Under the pieces are notes generated by a model that was not told the DNA's origin, ran no database searches, and saw nothing but the letters and a program-made list of their open reading frames with translations. Made by a program: the position numbers and the translations under genes. DNA of 29,903 bases, taken from IMG/VR virus record IMGVR_UViG_3300010373_000110, positions 1-29,903 of that record. The stretch is one strand, 5' to 3'. This document shows, one piece after another, positions 19,094-27,610 of the stretch (position 1 is its first letter; every line of letters begins with the position of its first letter). Source of the stretch: a virus.

Positions 19094-20017
19094 ATGAACG
19101 AACTCGCAACAGTTCCTGTGGGAACTTCCGTCGTCGCGCCCGACCAACCGTCGCGCGCGTTGGTCCGTGTGGAGAAAGCGCGCAATGCGTGCAACGCTGC
19201 AGAAGCTGCGTTTGCTGAGCACTGGGCAACATGTAACAACAAAGCGAAAGCCTACAGGCTAGCGATGGGCTACGGCATGAAGCCTAGCCAGGATGTGCGC
19301 GGCCATAAACCAAGCTCGATGCATTATGAGCGTGCGGCCGATTATTCCAATAGGCCCGTTGTGTTGGAGTATTTCAACGCGCTCAAGTCGCTCGCTGCTG
19401 AACGTGCGGTGATAGACGTCCAACGTATCCTCGAGCATGACCAGGCGATCGTGCTCGCGTGGGAACAAGGCGCCGCTAACGATCTAACACGTTATGTTTG
19501 GCTAAATTGCCGCTATTGCTGGGGCGCGGGTGGCGCGTATCAGTGGATAGATGACATAGAGTACGCGGCGGCAATGGCGAAATGGTTCGATGATATCGGA
19601 CGCCTGAAACCGGAGGATACTCCGCCGCCGCAACCTGATGCATCGGGCGGCTATGGGTTCCAGGCTTGGAACGAGCCCAATGCAGACTGTCGTCATTGCA
19701 AAGGGCTTGGGGATCAGCGCTCGCTCGTTGCAGACACTACGCGGCTCGAGGGGCCGGCCGCGGTGCTATACCGCGGGATTAAGCAAACGCAGCATGGTAT
19801 CGAAGTGCTCACCCACGACGCCGAGAAAGCCAAGGACCGGCTGCTTAAGGCGGCCGGCGTGTTTGGCGATTCAGCTAGCGACGTGGCGCGCGGCGCCGCA
19901 GCTGGGGCTGCTGCGGGGGCTGCAGCTGGGGCGGCAGTGGCGAGTCGATCCGCGGTAGCTGCGGAAACGATGAGTGACGATCAAGCTGCGCGGTTGTATT
20001 TGGAATTGGCTGGATAG
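19094..20017 (+). CDS. terS: Terminase small subunit with zinc finger
   Basis: This 307-aa protein recognises phage DNA for packaging. It has an N-terminal helical DNA-binding part with Tyr-Arg-Leu-Ala-Met-Gly-Tyr. A central zinc module has Cys139-x2-Cys142 (Cys-Arg-Tyr-Cys-Trp-Gly-Ala-Gly-Gly) and Cys199-x2-Cys202 (Cys-Arg-His-Cys-Lys-Gly-Leu-Gly). Gly-Ile-Lys-Gln-Thr-Gln-His-Gly-Ile-Glu-Val follows, and finally an Ala-Gly-rich linker. This module is typical of the small terminase of several proteobacterial phages. The Ala-Gly stretch (around 19882-19942) is low-complexity. I choose the ATG at 19094; a TTG at 19058 is in frame but has no good ribosome site. The large subunit is 5.7 kb further on, after five genes for exported-looking proteins, an unusual separation. 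Confidence 0.85.
   Translation: MNELATVPVGTSVVAPDQPSRALVRVEKARNACNAAEAAFAEHWATCNNKAKAYRLAMGYGMKPSQDVRGHKPSSMHYERAADYSNRPVVLEYFNALKSLAAERAVIDVQRILEHDQAIVLAWEQGAANDLTRYVWLNCRYCWGAGGAYQWIDDIEYAAAMAKWFDDIGRLKPEDTPPPQPDASGGYGFQAWNEPNADCRHCKGLGDQRSLVADTTRLEGPAAVLYRGIKQTQHGIEVLTHDAEKAKDRLLKAAGVFGDSASDVARGAAAGAAAGAAAGAAVASRSAVAAETMSDDQAARLYLELAG
19111..19126. repeat. 16-bp palindrome, copy 2 of 3
   Basis: AGTTCCTGTGGGAACT has 6-bp perfect arms. It lies in the first codons of the small terminase gene and again encodes Val-Pro-Val-Gly-Thr. Confidence 0.55.
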
Positions 20018-20099
20018 CGTCGCGCCGTCAGTACAAGCCCTCTCGCCGTAAAATTCTCATTATGTTAAGCTCGCGCCCGTTCCCCTACCATGGTGGCCT

Positions 20100-20450
20100 A
20101 TGTTTCGCAAGATATTGATTTCCGTTGCGCTACTGATCTCGGCGGCCCCCACGTGGGCAGCTACGCTTTACATCGAAGAATTCTCGCAGCCTCGAGTGGT
20201 TTACTACCAGGCCGCCAGCACTCCTGGCGTAGCCAAGCAGACCGTGGCGATCAGCGGCAGCTCTACGCAGTCCGCAGCGTTCAGCGGGTATACGGTACTC
20301 ATTCGTGTGCACGCAGATTCGATCTGCAGCGTGGAGATTGGCGGCGCGAGCCCGACCGCTACGACCACGAGCATGCGCATGACGGCAGGACAGACTGAGT
20401 ATTTCATTGTGAATCCCGGCGACAAGCTCGCCGTGATCTCGAACACGTAG
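20100..20450 (+). CDS. 116-aa exported protein
   Basis: The protein has a clear Sec signal peptide: Met-Phe-Arg-Lys, a hydrophobic core of about 12 residues, and Pro-Thr-Trp-Ala before the predicted cleavage. The mature part is beta-rich with Tyr-Ile-Glu-Glu-Phe, many Ser/Thr residues and one Cys. It resembles small secreted or virion-associated phage proteins near tail fibre genes; no exact family is recognised. The ATG at 20100 follows GGTGG. It is the first of five adjacent genes with signal-like starts. Another frame of similar length overlaps here but lacks these features. Confidence 0.75.
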   Translation: MFRKILISVALLISAAPTWAATLYIEEFSQPRVVYYQAASTPGVAKQTVAISGSSTQSAAFSGYTVLIRVHADSICSVEIGGASPTATTTSMRMTAGQTEYFIVNPGDKLAVISNT

Positions 20451-20454
20451 CGTT

Positions 20455-20616
20455 ATGTTGCAATTTTTGCTCGCGCTGGGGTTTCTCGCATCTCCAGGCA
20501 CGCTAATCAATCCTCCAGTCGTTGCTGCGGCTGGCCCTCCACCCACGCATTACCTTATCACCAACGCCAGTAATCCCATCGTAACTGGCGCGGGCAACAT
20601 CTTGGTGTATCAATGA
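20455..20616 (+). CDS. 53-aa small exported or membrane protein
   Basis: The ATG at 20455 lies 4 bp after the previous stop, and the stop overlaps the next ATG as ATGA. The product starts with a hydrophobic run (Met-Leu-Gln-Phe-Leu-Leu-Ala-Leu-Gly-Phe-Leu-Ala) without early Lys/Arg, then a Pro/Val/Ala-rich part and a short Thr/Asn tail ending Ile-Leu-Val-Tyr-Gln. It could be a weak signal peptide or a membrane anchor. The coupling to the 1071-aa gene suggests joint expression. No family is recognised. Confidence 0.6.
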   Translation: MLQFLLALGFLASPGTLINPPVVAAAGPPPTHYLITNASNPIVTGAGNILVYQ

Positions 20617-23600
20617 AACATTTGTTGCGTTTGATTATGTTGTTGCCCGCATTGGCTTTCGGGCAGAACGTCACTATTCCGGCATTGCCGGGTGTGCCAT
20701 CAGTTACGGACACTGATACGTTGCCATTGTATCAGTCGGGTTCGTGCGCTACACAGAATGGCACTTGTAATGTCACGCCCGTACAGATGACAACCTATTT
20801 CAATGGTCATCTGACTATCCCCATTTCCTCGGGGGTGAGTGGTCTTGGGACAGGAATGGCAACATTCCTCGCTACCCCTTCGAGCGCCAATCTCGCGGCG
20901 ACTGTAACCAACGAGACCGGCTCAGGATTACTGGTATTTAGCACGTCCCCAACGTTGATTACTCCAGCATTGGGAACACCATCCGCCGCGGTGCTGACCA
21001 ACGCTACAGGCTTGCCGATCTCTTCGGGTGTGAGCGGTCTTGGGACGGGAATGGCCACGTTTTTGGCTACCCCTACGAGCGCGAACCTCATTGCGACCGT
21101 TACTGATGAGACTGGCACGGGAGCGTTGGTATTTGGTACATCGCCAACGTTAGTAACGCCGGCCCTTGGCACGCCCTCGGCAGTTGTGCTTACCAACGCT
21201 ACCGGCTTGCCTATCGCCACGGGAGTGAGTGGTCTTGGCACTGGAGTAGCGACGTTCCTGGGCACGCCCTCGAGCGCCAATCTTGCCGCTGCTATCACCG
21301 ACGAGACTGGTACGGGTTTGGCGGTATTTGGTACTTCGCCTACGATTACCACCCCCACTATCAGCGGTAATCTAACGACCAACATTACCGGCATCACGTC
21401 TCAGTGTGTACACGCTAATACTGCAGGCGTGCTCAGCGGCACGGGAAGCGATTGCGGCAGTGGCGGATCCACAGCATTCAGCGCTTTGACTGGTAGCACA
21501 AACACTTCAGCGGCTATGGTTGTGGGAACAGGCGCAAGTCTTGCCACGTCGGGTAGCGGCACGATTGCCGCCACAAGTGCGCCCTTGTCCGGTGTCTCAG
21601 GACTAGGTACTGGTGTAGCGACGTTCCTGGGCACGCCCTCGAGCGCCAACCTCGCAGCAGCATTGACTGATGAAACGGGCACAGGAGCTGCGGTATTTGC
21701 TACGTCACCCACTCTAGTAACGCCCGTGCTGGGTACGCCTACGTCCGTGACGCTTACCAACGCCACGGGTTTGCCGATTTCTTCGGGGGTGAGTGGTCTT
21801 GGGGCTGGCGTAGCGACATTCCTGGGCACACCCTCGAGCGCCAATCTTGCTGCTGCGTTGACCGATGAGACCGGATCGGGTGCGGCTGTGTTTGGAACAT
21901 CACCCTCGCTCACGAGCCCCACCATCGCAACGGGTGTAACGCTGTCATTTATCACGGGCTCTACGCAATGTTTGCACGTCAGCACATTGGGCGTAGTGAG
22001 TGGCACCGGTAGTGATTGCGGTTCGGGCGGCTCTACTGCGTTTAGTGCATTGACTGGTAGTACGAATACGACCGCAGCAATGGTCGTGGGAACGGGCGCA
22101 AGTCTTGCGGTTAGCGGTAGCGGAACGATTACGGCTACTGCGGCGCCAATATCGGGTGTTACCGGCATGGGCACAGGCGTTGGAACGTTTCTCGCAACGC
22201 CCTCGAGCGCAAATTTAGCTGCTGCGTTAACTGATGAGACGGGCACAGGCGCTGCAGTGTTTGCCACATCACCAACGTTGGTAACGCCCGTGTTGGGCAC
22301 CCCAACATCAGCAACACTCACGAATGCCACTGGATTACCTATTTCCACGGGGGTGAGTGGTTTGGCCACTGGAGTGGCGACGTTCTTGGGTACGCCTACG
22401 TCCGCCAACTTAGCTGCTGCGCTGACAAACGAAACTGGCTCAGGCGCCGCAGTATTTGCTACGTCTCCGACGTTGGTTACACCTGTGCTGGGTACGCCAG
22501 CATCAGTGACGCTCACCAATGCTACGGGTTTGCCATTAGCTGGGCTCACATCGCAAGCAGCTAACACAGTGGTGTGTAATGCTACGGCCGGAAGCGCGTC
22601 ACCTACCGCATGTAGTGCTGCGGCCACCATAGGCGTACTCAACTCAACAACAGCTAACGCGCAGACTGGCAGTACATATACGCCCGTATTAGGCGACGCC
22701 AACCTGTTCATTACCATGAACAACGCTTCGGCCAATACGTTCTGTATCCCGCCAAATTCATCTGTTGCGTATACCGTGGGAACTACGCTAACCGTTGAAC
22801 AGATAGGCGCGGGGATAACTACGGTTGCTCCCGCTGGCGCCTCGGGTTGCGCTGGCACAGGCGTTACGGTTACATCGCTGCAGTTTGGTAGCTCCACGTC
22901 GCAGACATATGCATTGGCGGGTGCGTTTGACATTTTACAGATCCGTCAAACTGCCACTGATACGTGGCTTGTTACTGGCGTAGGGGCGGGGCGCACAACG
23001 CAAGCGGGTACGACTAATCTGGCTTCTACATCATTTGGTGGCGTTACCGGAAGCTTGCCAATTGGTAGCGTGAGCGGGTTGGGTACTGGCGTTGGAACAT
23101 TCCTTGCGACACCCTCGAGCGCCAATCTTGCGGCTGCGTTGACCGATGAGACGGGTACAGGCGCGGCTGTGTTCGCTACATCACCAACGCTGGTAACGCC
23201 TGTTCTCGGCACGCCAACATCAGTGACGCTAACCAACGCTACGGGATTGCCGATTTCTACCGGCGTGAGTGGTCTTGGTTCCGGAGTGGCCACGTTCCTT
23301 GCGACACCCTCGAGTGCGAACCTGGCTGCTGCAATAACCAACGAAACCGGATCGGGTGCCGCAGTGTTTGCCACATCGCCAACGCTAGTGACGCCTGTTC
23401 TCGGCACGCCAACATCAGTGACACTCACCAACGCCACGGGTTTGCCGCTGAGCACTGGGATAACGGGAACACTGCCGTACGGAAACGGGGGTACGGGCAC
23501 GACGGGCCTTACGAGCGTGTCCACCGCTACTAGCATTACTCCGAATTGTACGTTTGGTATGGCAAAAATCACGGCGAGCGCTACTGGTACGTTTACGGTG

Positions 23601-23828
23601 AATGCGCCTGGTACATGTACGCCGTTCGATGGGCAGAAGCTAACGTTGAAAGTAACTAGCCCATCCGGAGGCACTATCACGTATTCATGGAATGCAGCCT
23701 ACCTTGCGAGCGCCACATTGGCCCTACCAACAACTTCGAACGCGGCAAGCAAAGAGGATTATTTCGCATTTCAGTGGGATGCGGATAAATCAGGCTGGGT
23801 ATTTCTGGCGGCTAACCAAGGATTCTAG
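20613..23828 (+). CDS. Tail-fibre-like repeat protein with signal peptide
   Basis: This 1071-aa protein starts with an N-terminal signal-like segment: Met-Lys-His-Leu-Leu-Arg, a hydrophobic core, and Leu-Ala-Phe-Gly. Most of the rest is nine copies of a 65-residue Ser/Thr/Gly/Ala-rich unit (Ala-Thr-Phe-Leu-x-Thr-Pro-x-Ser-Ala-Asn-Leu to Leu-Thr-Asn-Ala-Thr-Gly-Leu-Pro). Copies 3 and 5 are each followed by a second type of domain (Gly-Ser-Asp-Cys-Gly-Ser-Gly-Gly-Ser), and after copy 7 there is a larger insert with Asn-Thr-Phe-Cys-Ile-Pro-Pro-Asn. The last 100 residues are a separate beta-rich domain ending Gly-Trp-Val-Phe-Leu-Ala-Ala-Asn. The repeats match phage tail-fibre or appendage proteins. 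The signal peptide and position between the terminase genes are unusual. It is coupled to the 53-aa gene before it. Confidence 0.8.
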   Translation: MKHLLRLIMLLPALAFGQNVTIPALPGVPSVTDTDTLPLYQSGSCATQNGTCNVTPVQMTTYFNGHLTIPISSGVSGLGTGMATFLATPSSANLAATVTNETGSGLLVFSTSPTLITPALGTPSAAVLTNATGLPISSGVSGLGTGMATFLATPTSANLIATVTDETGTGALVFGTSPTLVTPALGTPSAVVLTNATGLPIATGVSGLGTGVATFLGTPSSANLAAAITDETGTGLAVFGTSPTITTPTISGNLTTNITGITSQCVHANTAGVLSGTGSDCGSGGSTAFSALTGSTNTSAAMVVGTGASLATSGSGTIAATSAPLSGVSGLGTGVATFLGTPSSANLAAALTDETGTGAAVFATSPTLVTPVLGTPTSVTLTNATGLPISSGVSGLGAGVATFLGTPSSANLAAALTDETGSGAAVFGTSPSLTSPTIATGVTLSFITGSTQCLHVSTLGVVSGTGSDCGSGGSTAFSALTGSTNTTAAMVVGTGASLAVSGSGTITATAAPISGVTGMGTGVGTFLATPSSANLAAALTDETGTGAAVFATSPTLVTPVLGTPTSATLTNATGLPISTGVSGLATGVATFLGTPTSANLAAALTNETGSGAAVFATSPTLVTPVLGTPASVTLTNATGLPLAGLTSQAANTVVCNATAGSASPTACSAAATIGVLNSTTANAQTGSTYTPVLGDANLFITMNNASANTFCIPPNSSVAYTVGTTLTVEQIGAGITTVAPAGASGCAGTGVTVTSLQFGSSTSQTYALAGAFDILQIRQTATDTWLVTGVGAGRTTQAGTTNLASTSFGGVTGSLPIGSVSGLGTGVGTFLATPSSANLAAALTDETGTGAAVFATSPTLVTPVLGTPTSVTLTNATGLPISTGVSGLGSGVATFLATPSSANLAAAITNETGSGAAVFATSPTLVTPVLGTPTSVTLTNATGLPLSTGITGTLPYGNGGTGTTGLTSVSTATSITPNCTFGMAKITASATGTFTVNAPGTCTPFDGQKLTLKVTSPSGGTITYSWNAAYLASATLALPTTSNAASKEDYFAFQWDADKSGWVFLAANQGF
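20832..23470 (+). repeat. Nine-copy 195-bp repeat array in the fibre-like gene
   Basis: The coding unit recurs nine times, spaced 195 bp where adjacent and further apart where other domains are inserted. Copies share long near-identical stretches, for example the codons for Thr-Pro-Ser-Ser-Ala-Asn-Leu, and differ mainly at third positions. Such DNA can recombine to change copy number. Confidence 0.9.
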
Positions 23829-23830
23829 CC

Positions 23831-24982
23831 ATGCTCAGGTTTAAGGAAACTTTATTGGGCTGCTTCGTCGCAGCCCTAACAATGTGCGCGACGCTGGCTA
23901 TCGGGCCAGTTCACGCGCTAACGTTGGGGGCCTACGGGGGCGTAACCCCACAGACAGATGGTGTGACGATCTCGGGCGGCGTGGCCACCATCAACAAAGC
24001 CGCAGGAGGGTTCGGTACTAAGGCAACAGCGGCTCCGCTTTATTACAATAATTTCGATGGGTTGTCTGTTGGCGCGTTGCCATCCGCTACGGGACTAACC
24101 AACAGCATCGATGCCACTGTCGTTAACGTCCAAAACGACAGAGCGTTTACGGGCACGAAGTCGCTTAAAGGTGTATATCCAGCGAATACGGAGAGCTTCC
24201 CGGAAGTCTCCTATTTGCCGGCCGCTGGCACGACTTCAGAGATATACGTCAGCGGAATGATGTATTGGGCTGTTGCAAGCCCTCCGCAAACTGGCTCGCC
24301 TATTTTCAAATTAACCCGTATGGGCGTTGGCACGCTCTATCACGGTACGCCTCAACAATATCAAACAGTGCGACCATCCGCGGGGGTGTCTAACGGCGGC
24401 GATTGGGGGTACAACGACGGCGGCGGCGTTGTCGCGTGGCCGAGTTCGCTGTTTTACGGCTCGCCTAATAATCTACCGGGACCGCACAGCGATCAGTGGA
24501 ATTTTATGGAGTGGGCACACGGGTTTTCCAATCCGTCTGGTGGCTCTACTGGCTATAGCGAGATGCGTAATGGTGGGGCAGACGAGATGCCCCCCACTAC
24601 CATTGGCGGCCATTCTGCGTTCGTAAATCAGAATACTGGCGCTAACTTAACTACCGGTAACACCAATAACAGCGGCTCAAACGCGTTTTATAGTTGGGTT
24701 ATACCGTTTTTTGATGGTATGTCCGCTCCTGGGGCGAACGCTACCTCTATGTGGATTGATGAACTCTACATAGATAACACTCGCAGTCGTGTAGTTCTCA
24801 CAGATAACGCGGGCTACACCACATCCACCAAATTCATGATGCAACCGCCTACCGCATGGTCGGATATTCAGATTACGGCTACACTAAACTCCTCGGTGTT
24901 CAGTACCGGCTCTACGGGATACTTTCACGTGTTCAATAGCGCCGGTACCGAGGTTGCTGTTTATTCGGCTACGTTACCCTAG
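23831..24982 (+). CDS. Exported beta-sandwich protein, lectin-like
   Basis: This 383-aa protein has a signal peptide: Met-Leu-Arg-Phe-Lys, a long hydrophobic core and Pro-Val-His-Ala before the likely cleavage. The mature part is beta-rich with many Gly, Asn, Ser and Tyr residues. It contains an Asn-Asn-Phe-Asp-Gly start, a Trp-Asn-Phe-Met-Glu-Trp segment and Met-Trp-Ile-Asp-Glu-Leu-Tyr-Ile-Asp-Asn near residue 310. These suit a concanavalin/LamG-like carbohydrate-binding sandwich, but I have no certain family. The ATG at 23831 lies 2 bp after the fibre-like gene stop. It may bind the host surface or work with the fibre-like protein. Confidence 0.7.
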   Translation: MLRFKETLLGCFVAALTMCATLAIGPVHALTLGAYGGVTPQTDGVTISGGVATINKAAGGFGTKATAAPLYYNNFDGLSVGALPSATGLTNSIDATVVNVQNDRAFTGTKSLKGVYPANTESFPEVSYLPAAGTTSEIYVSGMMYWAVASPPQTGSPIFKLTRMGVGTLYHGTPQQYQTVRPSAGVSNGGDWGYNDGGGVVAWPSSLFYGSPNNLPGPHSDQWNFMEWAHGFSNPSGGSTGYSEMRNGGADEMPPTTIGGHSAFVNQNTGANLTTGNTNNSGSNAFYSWVIPFFDGMSAPGANATSMWIDELYIDNTRSRVVLTDNAGYTTSTKFMMQPPTAWSDIQITATLNSSVFSTGSTGYFHVFNSAGTEVAVYSATLP

Positions 24983-24990
24983 TGGAATTT

Positions 24991-25752
24991 ATGACCATGA
25001 AGCTAATTTCATCCCTGATTGTCGGTCTGTTTCTCTGCGCCAATGCGTTTGCTGCTAACGTTTTTTCTAACAAGACGCTCGTAACCACTGCAGCTCACTC
25101 CGGTACTTCGGTTGCGGTAGATACCACGGGCACGAACTTCCTAGCCGTGGAAGTCGTGGTATTTGTTCCTCGCGTACCAACGTTGACCGATTCGCGAAGC
25201 AACACATGGACGGCTCACGCGCAGTCTCCAAAGACTGTCAATTCGGATGTTACGAGCTACGTGTTTTATGTGCTTAATCCACTAACCAACGCTTCGCACA
25301 CATTCACTGTAACGTTGGATGGGGCGGCGACCGATACGTTCTCGTTTTACGTTGCGGGTAACAGTGGGCGCGCTACCTCATCGGCCATAGAGGGGGCTAA
25401 CTACGCCGCAGATGCTAGCGCGGTCACGTCGCACGTAGGAGGCGCTACGGGCGCCATAACCGCGGGCGATGATGTGTTAGTATTTGCGTACGATGACAAC
25501 GCTGCGGTCTCAGGATCGAGCATGACATGGACCGCGGGAAGCGGGCTCACTATGGCCGCGGGTGCGGTCAATGGTGATGGTCGATTTACGACTACGGGCG
25601 GCATAGAGCATGCAGACAATGTTGCGGGTACTAGCATATTAGGTAACTGGACAACGAGTGCGGCGACTATAGGCGGCTCGTATACTCTCGCCATCAAAGC
25701 GGCTGCGGCGCCATCATTCCCCGCTTCGCAGGGATTCTTCATCGGTAATTGA
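24991..25752 (+). CDS. 253-aa exported beta-rich protein
   Basis: The signal peptide is clear: Met-Thr-Met-Lys-Leu, a hydrophobic core and Ala-Asn-Ala-Phe-Ala. The mature protein is beta-rich and Thr/Ser/Ala-rich. It has Ser-Arg-Ser-Asn-Thr-Trp-Thr-Ala and Ser-Tyr-Val-Phe-Tyr-Val-Leu-Asn-Pro segments typical of Ig-like or adhesin-type domains in phage proteins, and ends Gly-Phe-Phe-Ile-Gly-Asn. Starts at GTG 24982, ATG 24991 and ATG 24997 are all in frame; GGAA lies just before the ATGs. Its stop is directly followed by the large terminase gene. Confidence 0.7.
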   Translation: MTMKLISSLIVGLFLCANAFAANVFSNKTLVTTAAHSGTSVAVDTTGTNFLAVEVVVFVPRVPTLTDSRSNTWTAHAQSPKTVNSDVTSYVFYVLNPLTNASHTFTVTLDGAATDTFSFYVAGNSGRATSSAIEGANYAADASAVTSHVGGATGAITAGDDVLVFAYDDNAAVSGSSMTWTAGSGLTMAAGAVNGDGRFTTTGGIEHADNVAGTSILGNWTTSAATIGGSYTLAIKAAAAPSFPASQGFFIGN

Positions 25753-25757
25753 CTTTT

Positions 25758-27443
25758 ATGAATGCGGTGCTACAGGAGGCGGCCCCGTCCGAGACCGTCG
25801 TAGCGTTTGATTGGCGTAATCCACGCTATGCCCCGATATGGGCGCGGCGTATGCGCATGCTGGCCAAGCTGCGCGACCCGGAGCGCGGCCAACAATATTT
25901 CCACGCGATGATGCAATTCTATCGTGCGGGTAATATCGACTGCATGATTGACGATTGGGGCGTTACTGTGGACCCGCGTAATGCAGGCACCGTACGGCCT
26001 ATCATGATGCCGTTTATTCTATTTCCACGGCAGCGCGACAATATCCGTTGGTTGTGGGGTAAGTTCAAGTCCCAAACTGACGGCATCGAAGTCAAATCGC
26101 GCGATTGCGGCGCTTCCTGGCTAGCCATGGCGTTTGCTATGTGTATGTGTCGTCTGTTCCATGATGTTAGCTTCGGCTTTGGTTCGCGCAAGGAGGATCT
26201 CGTTGATCGTAGCGGCGATCCCGATTGTTTGTTTTGGAAGGGGCGCACGTTCGTCAAGTATCTACCGCGCGAGATCCGCGGACCGTGGGATTGGAAGCGT
26301 AACAACGCTCACAAGCGCACATGGTTTGATGATACCAACAGCAATGCTACTGGTGAGGCAGGCGACGATATTGGCCGCGGCGGACGTAAGACAATGTACT
26401 TTGTGGATGAATTCGCGTTTGTTGAGCGGCCCAAGCTTGTAGATGCTGCGCTATCGGCAAACACCAATTGCCGCATAGAGATATCCTCAGTTAACGGCTT
26501 GGGCAACACGTTCGCGGAGCGCGCGCGTGGCGGCAAGATCGATAGGTTTGATTTCGATTATCACGACGATCCGCGCAAGTGCTACGTGGATACGGCTACG
26601 GGTGTAAAGACTCCGTACCCCGATTTTTCGGAGCGGCTCGCGAAGCTCGATCCCGTGGTGAAAGCTTCGGAGTACGACCGCGATTTCATGGCGTCCATTG
26701 AGGGCGTATTGATACCGCAGGAATGGGTGCAGGCTGCGATCGGTGCTGCGCAAAAACTTGGCATTACTTCTACGGGCGTGCGCCGGGTATCGTGGGATAT
26801 CGCAGACGCGGGCAAGGATAAGAACACCAACATATTCCGCCACGGCATTGAGTTGGTCGATTGCGAGGAATGGCAAGGACAGGAAGCTCGCATGATGGAT
26901 TCGGTACACCGAACTTTCGAGTTCATTGATCTCCACAAGGCTAGCGAGTTGTATTACGACAAGGATGGTATGGGCGCGCCCGCCTCGTCTATGCTCGCAG
27001 GGGTGCTAATGGATCGCGTTAAGCAAAACCCCAAGTATCGGCTGAGCGTGACGGGTTTCCGTGGTAGCGGCCCTGTGTTAGATCCCGAAAAGAAGACGCC
27101 TGGCACGGATCGAAAGAACGAAGACTATCTGGAGAATCAGAAAGCGCAAAGTTGGATGGCGTTACGCTGGCGATTCTGGATTACCTACAACGCTGTTACT
27201 GTGCCAGGTTACAAGTACGATCCTAGTGAAATTATCTCGTTGAATCCTAGAATGAAGTTCTTGACCAAGCTTACGGGCGAACTCTCGCAACCTACGCGCA
27301 CGTGGTCTAAGACGGGTAAGCTTATGATCGATAAGACTCCTGATGATGTTGCTAGCCCTAACTTGGCTGATGGTTGCATGATGGCGTTTGCATACCAGCG
27401 GCCCGCTATGGTATTCAGTGACGAATTGTTAGAGTCACTGTGA
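25758..27443 (+). CDS. terL: Terminase large subunit
   Basis: This 561-aa ATPase-nuclease pumps DNA into the head. The ATPase domain has a non-standard Walker A, Lys-Ser-Arg-Asp-Cys-Gly-Ala-Ser-Trp at about 113-121, as in several phage terminases. Walker B is Met-Tyr-Phe-Val-Asp-Glu-Phe at about 213-219. The nuclease domain has Ser-Trp-Asp347-Ile-Ala-Asp and later Tyr-Tyr-Asp-Lys-Asp-Gly-Met-Gly for metal binding. A late Pro-Asn-Leu-Ala-Asp-Gly-Cys-Met-Met-Ala-Phe-Ala is the usual C-terminal motif. The ATG at 25758 gives the product; a TTG at 25749 would overlap the previous stop and add three residues. The next gene starts on its stop as GTGA. Confidence 0.93.
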   Translation: MNAVLQEAAPSETVVAFDWRNPRYAPIWARRMRMLAKLRDPERGQQYFHAMMQFYRAGNIDCMIDDWGVTVDPRNAGTVRPIMMPFILFPRQRDNIRWLWGKFKSQTDGIEVKSRDCGASWLAMAFAMCMCRLFHDVSFGFGSRKEDLVDRSGDPDCLFWKGRTFVKYLPREIRGPWDWKRNNAHKRTWFDDTNSNATGEAGDDIGRGGRKTMYFVDEFAFVERPKLVDAALSANTNCRIEISSVNGLGNTFAERARGGKIDRFDFDYHDDPRKCYVDTATGVKTPYPDFSERLAKLDPVVKASEYDRDFMASIEGVLIPQEWVQAAIGAAQKLGITSTGVRRVSWDIADAGKDKNTNIFRHGIELVDCEEWQGQEARMMDSVHRTFEFIDLHKASELYYDKDGMGAPASSMLAGVLMDRVKQNPKYRLSVTGFRGSGPVLDPEKKTPGTDRKNEDYLENQKAQSWMALRWRFWITYNAVTVPGYKYDPSEIISLNPRMKFLTKLTGELSQPTRTWSKTGKLMIDKTPDDVASPNLADGCMMAFAYQRPAMVFSDELLESL

Positions 27444-27610
27444 GCCGGCGAGGGTATAATGTTGGTGGTACTGATGAAAACGGCCCGTTGTCATTTCTCA
27501 CGCGCGAGCAGGATCGAGCGTTGCGTGCAAAAGCTTGGCGCCACGTGAGGCGTATAAACGCTGGGGTTGCCCGCCGCATTTGGCGCGCTCGTCGGGAGCG
27601 TTCGCCGTGA
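27440..27610 (+). CDS. 56-aa basic protein coupled to terminase
   Basis: GTG at 27440 overlaps the terminase stop as GTGA, and the end overlaps the next GTG in the same way. The second half is very basic (Trp-Arg-His-Val-Arg-Arg-Ile-Asn and Arg-Arg-Ile-Trp-Arg-Ala-Arg-Arg-Glu-Arg), likely a helix that binds nucleic acid. The first half has Gly-Gly-Thr-Asp-Glu-Asn-Gly-Pro-Leu-Ser-Phe-Leu-Thr, like the start of several small phage proteins between terminase and portal genes. No family is certain. Confidence 0.6.
   Translation: MSRRGYNVGGTDENGPLSFLTREQDRALRAKAWRHVRRINAGVARRIWRARRERSP

Noticed and set aside
21401-22933. 510-codon antisense frame in the fibre-like gene, with similar frames at 20807-21397 and 22946-23680
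   Set aside because: They mirror the 195-bp repeats and their codon bias. The plus-strand frame has a signal peptide, coupling and recognised repeat units.
20832-23470. CRISPR array or tandem non-coding repeat
   Set aside because: The units are 195 bp, coding in one frame, with no short repeat-spacer pattern.
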